64,000 nt of DNA. Source: Saprospiraceae bacterium (lineage in GTDB: Bacteria > Bacteroidota > Bacteroidia > Chitinophagales > Saprospiraceae). A program made the translations under genes and the position numbers. Position 1 is the first letter of the stretch. Each line of letters opens with the position of its first letter. Under the pieces are notes generated by a model. It saw only the letters and a list, made by a program, of their open reading frames with translations. It ran no database searches and was not told the DNA's origin. Positions 36,939 to 45,695 of the stretch are shown one piece after another. The stretch lies in contig JABARE010000003.1 in NCBI GenBank assembly GCA_019187365.1, positions 1 to 64,000 of the forward strand. Reading direction: 5' to 3'.

Positions 36939-37562
36939 ATGAGCGATGTATACGATAAAAACAACGAGCCCCAACTGCCCTTTGGCGATGGCCTGAAACA
37001 GGCGGATGGCTTTGCCCTGCCGGAAGGATATTTCCCGGCCAGGCGCGCCATGCTCGAAGACAAGGTCACCGGCAGCAACGATACGCAAAAAGGGGGCTTT
37101 CGCGTACCCGAAAACTACTTCGACACATTCGCCAACCGGCTGTCGCAGCAGTTGCCCTTGGGCCTTCCCGCAGAGGTGCGCACCGACGAGGGATTTCGCA
37201 TACCCAAAGGCTACTTCGAACAATTCCGGGAGCGCCTGACCACTGCCAGCATCCCGGGGGCCGTCACCCCGCGCCGAAGCACTTCGGTGCGCGTGCGCCG
37301 CTTTTGGTCCTATGCCGTTGCGGCAACCGTATTTGCAGCAACCTGCTGGCTGGTCTTGGACCTCTACCGCAGTCCTGCACAAGCAGATCTCCTCGCCGGA
37401 TGCAGCGAAGACGAGCTGCTGGAATACATTGAGGCCAATGCCGCCGAATTTGACGGCGCAAGCCTGGCTTTGCTCCTGGATGACGAAACGTCCGTGCTTC
37501 CGGAACTGCCCGAAACGGCTGACGAAAATCTGGATGAACTGCTCATCGAATACCTGCAATGA
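36939..37562 (+). CDS. Single-pass membrane protein with three GFxxPxxYF motifs, likely anti-sigma factor
   Basis: The 207-residue protein has three tandem copies of the motif GFxxPxxYF (GFALPEGYF, GFRVPENYF, GFRIPKGYF) in the cytosolic N-terminal 110 residues, each followed by a basic or amphipathic segment. A transmembrane helix lies at about 125-142 (SYAVAATVFAATCWLVLDLY). The acidic C-terminal part has LLEYIEANAAEF and LDELLIEYLQ. Its position right after the ECF sigma factor suggests it binds and holds it. The motif repeat is not of a standard anti-sigma type that I recognise. Confidence 0.75.
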   Translation: MSDVYDKNNEPQLPFGDGLKQADGFALPEGYFPARRAMLEDKVTGSNDTQKGGFRVPENYFDTFANRLSQQLPLGLPAEVRTDEGFRIPKGYFEQFRERLTTASIPGAVTPRRSTSVRVRRFWSYAVAATVFAATCWLVLDLYRSPAQADLLAGCSEDELLEYIEANAAEFDGASLALLLDDETSVLPELPETADENLDELLIEYLQ

Positions 37563-37600
37563 ACAACCGTTAATCACGCAATTTGAATATCGCTGAATCT

Positions 37601-38092
37601 ATGAAAACGACACTGAATACACTCATCGCGCTGACGACCTGTATAGCCGCAGGCCTTGCGCAGGACGACGCTCCGGGCCCGCCACCGGAAAGGGAGCGCG
37701 CGCTGGAAAAAATGGAGTCCATGCGCGTTGCTTTCATGACCAACGAGCTCGACTTAAATTCTGAAGAATCTGCCCGCTTCTGGCCACTGTACAATGAATA
37801 TTCGAAAAAGCGCATGGAGCTTCGAAAGGACCTGCTGCTGTCCAAGCGGGAGAATCGCCGGGAAAAACTTTCAGAGGAAGAATCGGAAAGGCTCGTCGAA
37901 GAGCAGCTTGCACTCCAGCAGCAGGAACTCGAGCTCAAGAAAAATTATTACGACCGCTTCAGAGCAATACTTCCGGCGCAAAAGCTCGCACGGCTGGAAC
38001 CCTCCGAAAAGGCCTTCAACCAGGAAGTGCTCAAGAGATTGCGGGAACGGCGCGAAAACCGCATGGCACGACCCGGCCGGATGCGCCGCTGA
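37601..38092 (+). CDS. Spy/CpxP-like periplasmic protein
   Basis: With ATG at 37601 the protein has 163 residues. A signal peptide is cleaved near GLAQ. The mature part is an extended charged helix with RVAFMTNELDLNSEESARFWPLYNEYSKKR, given here as RVAFMTNELDLNS and EESARFWPLYNEYSKKR. This is the LTxxQ/Spy-like pattern of Bacteroidota periplasmic chaperone or sensor proteins. The basic C-terminal end is RRENRMARPGRMRR. It is the third gene of the ECF operon and resembles the periplasmic sensor position in Cnr-type systems. The function here is inferred from position. Confidence 0.75.
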   Translation: MKTTLNTLIALTTCIAAGLAQDDAPGPPPERERALEKMESMRVAFMTNELDLNSEESARFWPLYNEYSKKRMELRKDLLLSKRENRREKLSEEESERLVEEQLALQQQELELKKNYYDRFRAILPAQKLARLEPSEKAFNQEVLKRLRERRENRMARPGRMRR

Positions 38093-38115
38093 AACGGCAC
38101 CCGTGGCTGCGCTCT

Positions 38116-39327
38116 TTACCCGGATGACAGGACCATTCGCAAGAAAAGTTTCCAGAAGCCCGGAAACGATTTGCGGACGACGTCCGGATCGGACAATTCG
38201 AGGGGTGCGCAATGTGCGAACAATCCGAACGCCATAGCCAGCCTGTGGTCACCCCTGGGGTCGAGCCGGAATTGTACCGGCGGACTGAATCCGGACATGC
38301 CGAAGGTAACATCCAAACGACCGTTAGCATGATGCATAGCATGCGCCTCCACACCACACGAGGCGAGCACTTCGCGGAGAGCGTCCAGGCGGTCGGATTC
38401 CTTGAACTGCAGGTTTTGCAGGCCTTCAAAGCAAACATCCTGCCCCCGGAGCGCACAAAACACCGCAAGCGCGGGAAACAGGTCAGGGCATCCGGCCAGG
38501 TTGAGGCGCAGGTCCTGCTGCATGCGGAATCCGGTCTGGCGAACGCTCATCCCACCGCGCTCCTCTTCAAACCGCAGGCCCCAGCCGGAGAAAAATCCTG
38601 CCGCCGCTTCGTCGGCCTGCAAACCCGAAAATGCGAGATTGGGAAAATGAAGCTCTCCCTCGTCGAGCAGTGACAACCACGCCAGAAAAAAAACTGCAGC
38701 GCTCCAGTCCGCTTCGATGCCATCCAATGATCCGGCATAACGACCGGGGCCAATCCGGGCATGGGTGGACGAATACCCCATCGAAATACCAAAATGACGC
38801 ATCAGGGAAAGGGTCATGTTCAGATAGGGCTGTGATACGGCATCTTGAGTCCATTCCACTTCGAGTCCCCTGGATAAACAGGGGGCGATGAGCAGCAGGG
38901 CGCTGGCGAACTGGCTGCTCTGGCGTGCGTCGACGTCGACGTGGAAGGGGTAGTGGGGCGAAATGCCCCGGACAATCCGCACGGGCAATTGGTAAGGCGT
39001 TTCGGGAAACAGGAATTTGCAGCCCAGCTCTTCGAGGGTTTTCAACAGCGGACGCAGTGGTCTGCGACGCAGCATTTCGCTTCCATCGATGGTTTTTTGT
39101 TCGCCGCGCTGTGCTAACCAGGCGAGCAGAAAGCGCAGTGGCGCTGCACCATCGCCAACATACAAACGTTCGTTAGTATCTTCCAGACATTGTTTCAAGT
39201 GCTGCACATCGTCGGCGTCGGGCAGGGATTCGGGAAGTGAGACAGCCTTTCCTCCGAGTGCACGGAGAACAAGCAGTCGGGTGGCAATGCTCTTGGAGCC
39301 GGGCAGTTCAATGACCTGATTCAACAT
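38116..39327 (-). CDS. aroA: 3-phosphoshikimate 1-carboxyvinyltransferase (EPSP synthase)
   Basis: The 403-residue protein starts MLNQVIELPGSKSIATRLLV, carrying the phosphate-binding GSKS motif. DGAAPLRFLLAWLA corresponds to the NAGTxxR region. SSQFASALLL, and near the C-terminal part KESDRLDALRE and DPRGDHRLAMAFGL supply the catalytic Asp/Lys/Arg residues. It catalyses enolpyruvyl transfer in the shikimate pathway. The start at 39327 overlaps the osmC stop by 20 bp. A copy of the dispersed palindrome lies at 39159-39176 within the gene. No other shikimate gene is nearby. Confidence 0.92.
   Translation of the reverse strand: MLNQVIELPGSKSIATRLLVLRALGGKAVSLPESLPDADDVQHLKQCLEDTNERLYVGDGAAPLRFLLAWLAQRGEQKTIDGSEMLRRRPLRPLLKTLEELGCKFLFPETPYQLPVRIVRGISPHYPFHVDVDARQSSQFASALLLIAPCLSRGLEVEWTQDAVSQPYLNMTLSLMRHFGISMGYSSTHARIGPGRYAGSLDGIEADWSAAVFFLAWLSLLDEGELHFPNLAFSGLQADEAAAGFFSGWGLRFEEERGGMSVRQTGFRMQQDLRLNLAGCPDLFPALAVFCALRGQDVCFEGLQNLQFKESDRLDALREVLASCGVEAHAMHHANGRLDVTFGMSGFSPPVQFRLDPRGDHRLAMAFGLFAHCAPLELSDPDVVRKSFPGFWKLFLRMVLSSG
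39159..39176. repeat. Dispersed palindrome, copy 4
   Basis: CATACAAACGTTCGTTAG lies inside aroA. Symmetry extends slightly to ATAC/GTAT around it. Confidence 0.55.
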
Positions 39328-39748
39328 CCTTAACCGGATCGTCGCCCCAGTGGATGCGAAGGATTTGCTCCAGAGCCGGGTGCAGACTCCGGCCCACGGG
39401 ACATGCGTTGGCAGCACCAGCCAGGATGGAGCGTTCCCTCCCGGTATAGTTCATTGCCGGCATGTAGAGGTCAATTTCAACACCTCCGATGCGGCGCGGG
39501 TCGTTGGCCATATGTTTAAGGACTTCGGCACGCATTCCACCCACTTCGATGCCATGTGTCTGGGCCGCAATGGCAACGATGGTCATCATGCAACTGGCGA
39601 GCGATGTCGACGCCAGGTCAGTAGGCGAAAAGGCATCGCCCTTACCCTGATTGTCGGGTGGCGCTACGGTGTGAATCTTATGTCCGCTGCGCAGGTGCGT
39701 TGCTTCCGTGCGCAAGTCTCCAAGGTAAATGACTTCTGCTGTCTTCAT
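39308..39748 (-). CDS. OsmC/Ohr-family peroxiredoxin-like protein
   Basis: The 146-residue protein carries the two redox cysteines of the family in SLASCMMT and NACPVGRSL. It would reduce organic hydroperoxides using thiols. The frame is open for another 200 codons upstream, but these would lie across the ptrB promoter, and MKTAEVIYLGDLRTEATH at 39748 is the normal family start. The gene overlaps aroA by 20 bp, so both are probably one transcript. Confidence 0.93.
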   Translation of the reverse strand: MKTAEVIYLGDLRTEATHLRSGHKIHTVAPPDNQGKGDAFSPTDLASTSLASCMMTIVAIAAQTHGIEVGGMRAEVLKHMANDPRRIGGVEIDLYMPAMNYTGRERSILAGAANACPVGRSLHPALEQILRIHWGDDPVKDVESGH

Positions 39749-39855
39749 GTTGATCCGATTTTCGGCTTCCCGCAAAAAAATGCCCGAGCCGGCGGCGGGC
39801 AAAGATCGGCAATTTTGAGGCAAAGACCGCCCTGCCCGCAAGTCGGACACCGGCG

Positions 39856-39863
39856 TATTTTTG
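39856..39863 (+). promoter_or_regulatory. -7 box TATTTTTG
   Basis: The box fits TAnnTTTG and lies 16 bp before the oligopeptidase ATG; the divergent osmC gene starts 108 bp on the other side. Confidence 0.4.
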
Positions 39864-39879
39864 GCGACAAATACAGCAC

Positions 39880-42024
39880 ATGCAACAAAGCAATGTACCG
39901 TCTCTCCACACCCAGATACTCGAAGTCGCCCAAAGAACTCCCGAGCCCCGGGCGGCTGAAATTCCACACTTCCACGAGCTGCACGGAGAGAAGCGCGAAG
40001 ATCCCTATTACTGGATGCGCGAACGCGATAATCCGGCCGTGCTCGCCCACCTCGAGGGCGAAAATGCCTACCTCGAAAGCGTATTCCAACCGGCAAAATC
40101 CCTGCGGACAGCACTTTACGACGAAATGCTGGCCCGCATCGTTCAGGACGATAGCACCGTGCCTTATCCAAAGGGCCATTACCTCTATTACACGCGTTTT
40201 CTGGAAGGAAAGGAATATCCAGTCTATTGCAGGCAGCGCCGTGGCGAAGATCGCGCAGCAGAAGAAGTGCTGCTCGACGTAAACGCTCTGGCCGAAGGCC
40301 ACAAATTCTGCAACGCCCTGGCGCCTGTCGTGAGCCACGACGGCACACTGTTCGCTTTTGGACTGGACCTCACCGGGCGAAACCTCCATAGGCCATACAT
40401 CGTCGATACCCGCAACGGCAGCCGTTACGGCGACTCTGGCCGGGTGCTGGCAGGCGATTTCGCCTGGTCTCCCGACGGCAACTTCCTCTACTACAATACC
40501 AAAGACGAAGAGACCCTCCGCCCCGACAGGATCTGGCGCCACCGGCTTGGAAGTTCTTTTGAAGAGGACCAGCTGGTTTACGAAGAATCGGACGAAACCC
40601 TCTATGCTCACCTCTCCTTATCGCGCGACCGGGAATGGCTGCTCATCCACTCGGGATACACCGAGCCGCTGGAGTGTCGCGTCATGGACCTCACCTTGCC
40701 CGGATCTTCGTTGCGCTGCGTCAGGGCCAAACGCCCGGGGATCCACTATTCAGTGGATCACTACGACGGCCGATGGTACCTGCTGCACAACGATCAAGCT
40801 CCAAACTTCAGACTCAGCCTGTGCGACGGCGATGTCTTCGATGAAAACCAATGGACCCCATTTCTGGACCATGACCCGGAAGTGCTGATCCAGGGTTTCG
40901 AACTTTTTGAAGGCTACCTCGTGGTTTTCGAACGGAGCGGTGGCATGAACCGCATCAACATCCGCGACCGAAACGTCCCTGGCAGCAAGCATTACATCGA
41001 ATTCCGCGACACCAGTTACGATTGCTGGCTGGGAAGGAACGAAGAACCCGGGGAGACCCTGTTGCGCCTGCACTACACCTCGATGACTACCCCTGTGTCC
41101 ACATTCGACTACGACATGCAACAGCGCAAACTGATTCTTCGCAAGGAGAACCCTGTCCGGGGTGGATTCAACAAAGAAAATTATGTTACTGAATACTTGC
41201 AGGTGCCGGCACGCGACGGAACCCTGATCCCGGTTTCTTTGGCCAGCCTGCGGACGCATCGTCGCGACGGCTCGGCGCCCATGGTGCTGCAGGCTTATGG
41301 AAGCTATGGCATCAGCTACGATCCGGCGTTTTCGACCAACGCACTTTCCCTGCTCAACCGCGGATTTGTTTTGGCCATCGCCCATATTCGTGGAGGCAAA
41401 GAAATGGGCTGGAACTGGTACGAACAGGGCAGGCTGGCCCATAAGATGAACAGTTTTTACGACTTCATCGACTGCGCCGAACACCTGGTGCGCAACGGAT
41501 ACTGTTCTCCCAAACTCCTGTTTGCGCGGGGAGGGTCTGCAGGGGGCCTGCTGATGGGTGCGGTGATGAACCTGCGGCCGGATCTGTTCTGTGGCATACT
41601 CGCGAATGTTCCTTTCGTCGACGTTCTCACCACCATGTCCGATCCAGGCATTCCTCTGACCACGGGCGAGTACCAGGAGTGGGGCAACCCCGCAGATGCG
41701 GTTCAATATGGCTGGATGCGGGCCTATTCGCCCTACGACAACGTCGTTAACGGAGAATATCCGCACCTGCTGGTAACCACGGGGTTTTCCGACAGCCAGG
41801 TGCAGTATTGGGAACCTGCGAAGTGGGTGGCGCGCTTGAGGGTCCGGCGCACCCGCAAGGACCGTCTGCTCTTGTTCTATACCAACCTCGACGCCGGGCA
41901 CGGCGGTGCCTCCGGAAGGTTCGAACGCCTCCGCGAACTGGCACTGGAATACGCATTCGCAATCGTCCTTGCCGAGGCCCCCGAAGCGGATCCGGTGCTC
42001 TCCATTTCCACCCGCAGCCAATGA
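39880..42024 (+). CDS. ptrB: Oligopeptidase B-like S9 serine peptidase
   Basis: The 714-residue prolyl-oligopeptidase-family enzyme is of the protease II type, cutting after basic residues in short peptides. The beta-propeller occupies about 60-420 and the catalytic hydrolase domain the rest. The triad is Ser553 in ARGGSAGG, Asp638 in GFSDSQV and His674 in NLDAGHGG. The beginning IPHFHELHGEKREDPYYWMR is the family's usual N-terminal start. No signal peptide is visible, so a cytosolic role is likely. The uppP gene starts 98 bp downstream on the same strand. Confidence 0.93.
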   Translation: MQQSNVPSLHTQILEVAQRTPEPRAAEIPHFHELHGEKREDPYYWMRERDNPAVLAHLEGENAYLESVFQPAKSLRTALYDEMLARIVQDDSTVPYPKGHYLYYTRFLEGKEYPVYCRQRRGEDRAAEEVLLDVNALAEGHKFCNALAPVVSHDGTLFAFGLDLTGRNLHRPYIVDTRNGSRYGDSGRVLAGDFAWSPDGNFLYYNTKDEETLRPDRIWRHRLGSSFEEDQLVYEESDETLYAHLSLSRDREWLLIHSGYTEPLECRVMDLTLPGSSLRCVRAKRPGIHYSVDHYDGRWYLLHNDQAPNFRLSLCDGDVFDENQWTPFLDHDPEVLIQGFELFEGYLVVFERSGGMNRINIRDRNVPGSKHYIEFRDTSYDCWLGRNEEPGETLLRLHYTSMTTPVSTFDYDMQQRKLILRKENPVRGGFNKENYVTEYLQVPARDGTLIPVSLASLRTHRRDGSAPMVLQAYGSYGISYDPAFSTNALSLLNRGFVLAIAHIRGGKEMGWNWYEQGRLAHKMNSFYDFIDCAEHLVRNGYCSPKLLFARGGSAGGLLMGAVMNLRPDLFCGILANVPFVDVLTTMSDPGIPLTTGEYQEWGNPADAVQYGWMRAYSPYDNVVNGEYPHLLVTTGFSDSQVQYWEPAKWVARLRVRRTRKDRLLLFYTNLDAGHGGASGRFERLRELALEYAFAIVLAEAPEADPVLSISTRSQ

Positions 42025-42121
42025 CCGCTTTGTACATCTACCGCGCAGCTTTTGTTGCTATTTTTGGGCCGCTGCCGCAAATCGGATGGTCCCTTTGCCC
42101 ATCCGCTGCAGGATTGTGAAT

Positions 42122-42904
42122 ATGACCCCGGTAGAAGCGCTCATCATCGCCATTGTGGAAGGACTTACGGAGTTCCTGCCAGTCTCCTCTACGGGGCACA
42201 TGATCCTCGCCTCCTCCTGTTTGGGGCTTGAGCACGACGCGTTTCAAAAATCTTTCGAGATTTCCATCCAGCTTGGCGCCATCCTTGCCATTGCCTGGAT
42301 CTACGCCAGGCGCTTCCTTCGCAGCATAGAGCTCTATAAAAAGCTGCTGGTGGCCTTTCTGCCTACGGCCCTTATCGGTTTTGCCGCTTACGGCTGGATC
42401 AAACAATACTTGTTCAGCCCCATGGTCGTAACGGTTTCGCTCATCGCCGGAGGCATCGTTCTCCTGCTTCTGGACCGTCGCGTCGTCGCCAGCAGGTCAA
42501 CCATCGAGCAACTCGAACACATCCCTTACCGCAATGCTTTTGGCATCGGACTGGTTCAGGGAATATCAGTCATTCCCGGTGTTTCCAGGGCGGCGGCCAC
42601 CATCATCGGCGGCGTGTTCAATGGTTTGGACAGGCGCCAGGCCACAGAATTTTCTTTTCTCCTTGCCGTGCCCACCATGTTTGCCGCTACGGGCTACGAC
42701 CTGCTCCGCACCGGCATGCAGTTTTCCCGGCAGGAACTGATGCTGCTGGCTCTTGGTCTGGTGGCTTCCTTTGTTTTCGCCTGGATCGCCGTCAAGCTGC
42801 TGCTTTCTTTTGTGGAGCAGCATGGGTTTGCCGTTTTCGGCTGGTACCGCATCGCGCTCGGCCTGCTCTTTGCCCTCCTGATCCAACAGGGCATCATTCG
42901 CTAA
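42122..42904 (+). CDS. uppP: Undecaprenyl-diphosphatase
   Basis: The 260-residue, about eight-helix membrane enzyme recycles the lipid carrier for wall synthesis and underlies bacitracin resistance. The diagnostic motifs are EGLTEFLPVSSTGHMIL near the N terminus and IPGVSRAAATIIGG later, containing the catalytic Glu, His and Arg. The start at 42122 gives MTPVEALIIAIVEGLTEFLP; the longer open frame upstream lies in the intergenic region. Six to eight hydrophobic stretches complete the fold. Confidence 0.94.
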   Translation: MTPVEALIIAIVEGLTEFLPVSSTGHMILASSCLGLEHDAFQKSFEISIQLGAILAIAWIYARRFLRSIELYKKLLVAFLPTALIGFAAYGWIKQYLFSPMVVTVSLIAGGIVLLLLDRRVVASRSTIEQLEHIPYRNAFGIGLVQGISVIPGVSRAAATIIGGVFNGLDRRQATEFSFLLAVPTMFAATGYDLLRTGMQFSRQELMLLALGLVASFVFAWIAVKLLLSFVEQHGFAVFGWYRIALGLLFALLIQQGIIR

Positions 42905-43031
42905 AGCCTCCCCCCGCTCCGGCTGATGACGATCATGGACGACATTCCGGAGAATGTTTTTAGTTTTGGCGAAAACCACCTGCCTCCAACCAATCCCTCG
43001 AACTGCACCACAGAGACCTAATTGAAAAGCA

Positions 43032-44282
43032 ATGAAAAAGAAAATGCATCCCGAAAGCCTGATGATGTCCTACGGATATAAACCCGAGTGGTCGGAAGGC
43101 GCCATCAAAAGTCCCATTTTTCAAACGTCCACCTTTGTGTTTAAAAGTGCCGAGGAAGGCAAGGCTTTTTTTGAACTTGCCTACGGGCTCCGAAAGCAAA
43201 AGGCCGGAGAGGAAATGGGGCTCATCTACAGCCGGATCAACAATCCCGACCTCGAAATTCTGGAGGACCGGCTCTGCCTGTGGGATGAAGCGGAAGACTG
43301 CGCCGTATTTGAAAGTGGAATGTCGGCCATCACCACCGTGCTCCTCGAATTTCTCAACCCGGGAGATCTGCTGCTTTTTAGCACGCCGCTATACGGTGGA
43401 ACGGATCACTTCATCCGCAAAATCCTCACCCGGTTTGGCGTCCACGTGCGGAGTTTTTCCGTAGGGCAATGCAGCGAAGAAGCCATTCGCATCGTCGAGG
43501 AAAGCGGACTTGCCGACCGGCTTGCCATGGTTTACATCGAAACGCCGGCAAACCCCACCAACGATCTGATCGATATACGATGCAGCAAATCGATCGCAAG
43601 GCATTTTGAGCGCGAGGATCGGCCGGTTTACCTTGCCGTCGACAATACCTACATGGGCCCGCTTTGGCAGCATCCCCTCAAGCATGGTGCAGACCTGGTC
43701 CTCTATTCTGCAACCAAATACATCGGCGGTCACAGCGACGTCATTGCAGGAGCCTGCCTGGGATCGTCCCCGATGATCGCGAGGGTAAAAGGGCTGCGCA
43801 CCTTTTTGGGAAATATGGCAGGACCGTGGACCGGATGGCTGTTGTTGAGAAGTCTGGAAACCCTCAAAGCCCGAATGGACGTCCAGGCAGCCAATGCCGG
43901 GAACGTTGCGGAATTTCTCAACCACCACCCGAAAGTGGAAAAAGTATACTACCTCGGCAACCTCAAGGAGACGGACGGGGCAGCCTACGAGATCCGGCAG
44001 CGGCAATGCCTCAGCAACGGAGCCATGATCTCCTTCGACGTACGTGGTGGCGAATCCGAGGCTTTCCGCTTTCTTAACGCGCTTGGCCTGATCAAACTGG
44101 CCGTGAGCCTGGGCAGTACCGAAAGCCTGGCAGAACATCCCGCCACGATGACGCACGCCGACGTATCGCCAGACGAAAAAAGGGCCCTGTCCATCACGGA
44201 AAAAATGATCCGCCTGTCAATTGGCGTGGAAAATCCCGACGACATCATTGCCGATATCTCACAGGCGCTGGACCACGTATGA
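43032..44282 (+). CDS. Cystathionine gamma-synthase-family PLP enzyme (methionine gamma-lyase-like)
   Basis: The 416-residue enzyme has the family signatures SRINNPDLEILEDRL, FESGMSAITTVLLEFL, ETPANPTNDLIDI, DNTYMGPLWQHPLKHGADLV (in parts DNTYMGPLWQHP and LKHGADLV) and the PLP lysine in SATKYIGGHSD. The C-terminal part has VSLGSTESLAEHPATMTH. Members include methionine gamma-lyase, cystathionine gamma-synthase and O-acetylhomoserine sulfhydrylase, which cannot be separated safely here. It has the insertion YGLRKQKAGEEMGLIYSR seen in a sub-branch. A metH gene occurs in the window but far away. Confidence 0.9.
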   Translation: MKKKMHPESLMMSYGYKPEWSEGAIKSPIFQTSTFVFKSAEEGKAFFELAYGLRKQKAGEEMGLIYSRINNPDLEILEDRLCLWDEAEDCAVFESGMSAITTVLLEFLNPGDLLLFSTPLYGGTDHFIRKILTRFGVHVRSFSVGQCSEEAIRIVEESGLADRLAMVYIETPANPTNDLIDIRCSKSIARHFEREDRPVYLAVDNTYMGPLWQHPLKHGADLVLYSATKYIGGHSDVIAGACLGSSPMIARVKGLRTFLGNMAGPWTGWLLLRSLETLKARMDVQAANAGNVAEFLNHHPKVEKVYYLGNLKETDGAAYEIRQRQCLSNGAMISFDVRGGESEAFRFLNALGLIKLAVSLGSTESLAEHPATMTHADVSPDEKRALSITEKMIRLSIGVENPDDIIADISQALDHV

Positions 44283-44306
44283 GAGAGCTTAGCACCCGGA
44301 TAAGAT

Positions 44307-44324
44307 TTCAAACGATCGTTAGGT
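44307..44324. repeat. Dispersed palindrome, copy 5
   Basis: TTCAAACGATCGTTAGGT, the GATC-centred form, lies between the preceding PLP-enzyme stop and the preferred start of the next gene. Confidence 0.55.
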
Positions 44325-44353
44325 ATAGCAATCAGCCCGCCCTTTTAGCGGCG

Positions 44354-44761
44354 ATGTGTTGGCTGTTTGGTTTTGTAGCGTGTGGCCCTGATCCGGTTGC
44401 CGTTCGCCGCGAAGTCTTTGATACCGAAAGGGCGTTCGAACGCAGGGTCGCCGGCAACGGAATGGCGGAGGCCTTTGCCCACTTTGCTGCTGATTCTGCA
44501 GTGATCCTGCGGGGAGGCCGCCTCATAAAGGGAAGGCAAGCCATCAGAGCATTTTATGACCAGAGGGTGTTTGGCAACGTCAGCCTGAAATGGGAGCCTA
44601 CACACATCTCCGTATCGCAAAGTGGAGACCTGGCCTATACCTATGGGAGGTATACGTTCACCTCAACCGACACAGCGGGCCGGGTGCATCCGGATACAGG
44701 CGTATTCCACACCGTGTGGCAGCGGCAGCCGGATGGTGCCTGGCGATATGTGTGGGATTAA
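44354..44761 (+). CDS. Lipoprotein with DUF4440/SnoaL-like domain
   Basis: The frame is open from ATG 44279, which overlaps the preceding stop by 4 bp, but I prefer the ATG at 44354 (135 residues): it gives a short signal peptide with lipobox FVAC (Cys 10), and the palindrome at 44307-44324 lies before it. The mature part has RREVFDTERAFERRVAG, HFAADSAVILRGGRLIKG and a final VWQRQPDGAWRYVWD, the NTF2-like DUF4440 pattern. No catalytic residues are assigned. If the earlier start is used, the protein is 160 residues and translation is coupled to the upstream gene. Confidence 0.78.
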   Translation: MCWLFGFVACGPDPVAVRREVFDTERAFERRVAGNGMAEAFAHFAADSAVILRGGRLIKGRQAIRAFYDQRVFGNVSLKWEPTHISVSQSGDLAYTYGRYTFTSTDTAGRVHPDTGVFHTVWQRQPDGAWRYVWD

Positions 44762-44775
44762 ACTCTTTAACAAAG

Positions 44776-44793
44776 CTAACGAACGTTCGTTAG
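44776..44793. repeat. Dispersed palindrome, copy 6 (perfect)
   Basis: CTAACGAACGTTCGTTAG is a perfect 18-bp palindrome between two convergent genes (stops at 44761 and 44797). It is the reference copy of the family. Confidence 0.75.
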
Positions 44794-44796
44794 TGC

Positions 44797-45516
44797 TCAG
44801 GGTCCGGAAGAACCAACCTGGGTCGAATCGCCATTCATCGTTGGCTGGTTTGTTGATCGCCGCTGGCGGTATTTTTTGAAAAATCCTTTCCATTTTTGAA
44901 AGGTAAAGAACTTCTTGGCCAGACGCCCGTCGTAATGGCTGACCTGGGCTACCGAGCGGTACTGGTCGAATCCTTCGCGGTAAGCAAGATTTTTGTTTTG
45001 AGATTGCAGGGCGGCAAGGTAGTCGTTGGGGAGCAGGTAGAAACCCTCGGGGTCTTTCATTCCTCCAACGGCGTGCACGATTTCGCGGATGAAATGGATG
45101 CAGTTGCGCGCGCGCAGCGAGTAGGGCATCTCGTCCCAGCGCCGGATGAGCTGAAGGCATTTCAAAAAAACGCGCTCGTCGACTTCTACGGCAAAAGCGT
45201 GCTGGAAATCAGCTCCCCAGTCGTTGCGGATGCTGCCATTCATAAACCCGTAGTATCCCTCCCACTGAATCCCGTTGAGCGGGTAATAGCCCCAGAATCC
45301 AGCTAGCAGTGCGTCTTTCTGGTTGGGATCCTCCTGGATCATTCCAAAATAGAGGTGACCGAAAGACTGGCGGATCACCCCGTTGAACAAGCCCTCCTTG
45401 GCGTAAAATACCAGCCACTGGCGACCGTTCACTGAAGACAGGAAGCCAAACAGCAGTAGACAAGCAAGCGTTATCCGGAACCGGCGAACGTCGAAAAGAC
45501 TTCTTGCGGGCATCAT
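44797..45516 (-). CDS. Secreted protein, possible permuted papain-like cysteine hydrolase
   Basis: The 239-residue protein has a signal peptide ending at SSVNG. A conserved-looking His in FGHLYFG (about residue 53) comes before a Cys in RARNCIHFIREIVHAVGG (about residue 138), the order used by permuted NlpC/P60, LRAT and YiiX-like enzymes, so a cysteine-hydrolase fold is possible. The rest (YYPLNGIQWEGYYGFMNGSI in parts YYPLNGIQWEG and YYGFMNGSI) is aromatic-rich. The C terminus is basic then low-complexity. No family is assigned with certainty. It is convergent with the DUF4440 gene. Confidence 0.65.
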   Translation of the reverse strand: MMPARSLFDVRRFRITLACLLLFGFLSSVNGRQWLVFYAKEGLFNGVIRQSFGHLYFGMIQEDPNQKDALLAGFWGYYPLNGIQWEGYYGFMNGSIRNDWGADFQHAFAVEVDERVFLKCLQLIRRWDEMPYSLRARNCIHFIREIVHAVGGMKDPEGFYLLPNDYLAALQSQNKNLAYREGFDQYRSVAQVSHYDGRLAKKFFTFQKWKGFFKKYRQRRSTNQPTMNGDSTQVGSSGP

Positions 45517-45672
45517 CGGTTCAGCAGCTTAATACTTTGAATTTCATACCAATACCACCTTTTCAGATCATAAAATTATTAAAATTCCGCCATTTATCCA
45601 AGCCTGATTGATGATCGGCTCGCTGCAGGGCACCAATGTATGCGCAGTGGGTGCGGCTTGGGAGACAGCGCG

Positions 45673-45680
45673 TAAATTTG
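45673..45680 (+). promoter_or_regulatory. -7 box TAAATTTG
   Basis: The TAnnTTTG box lies 15 bp before the preferred icmF ATG (45696). The start codon at 45636 would lie upstream of it, which argues against the longer frame. Confidence 0.45.
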
Positions 45681-45695
45681 AGCCCTAATGCAAGC

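Noticed and set aside
42038-42406. Minus-strand frames across uppP, icmF and metH, some over 300 codons
   Set aside because: They are shadows in high-GC genes; their products lack any recognisable order while the opposite strand encodes intact enzymes.
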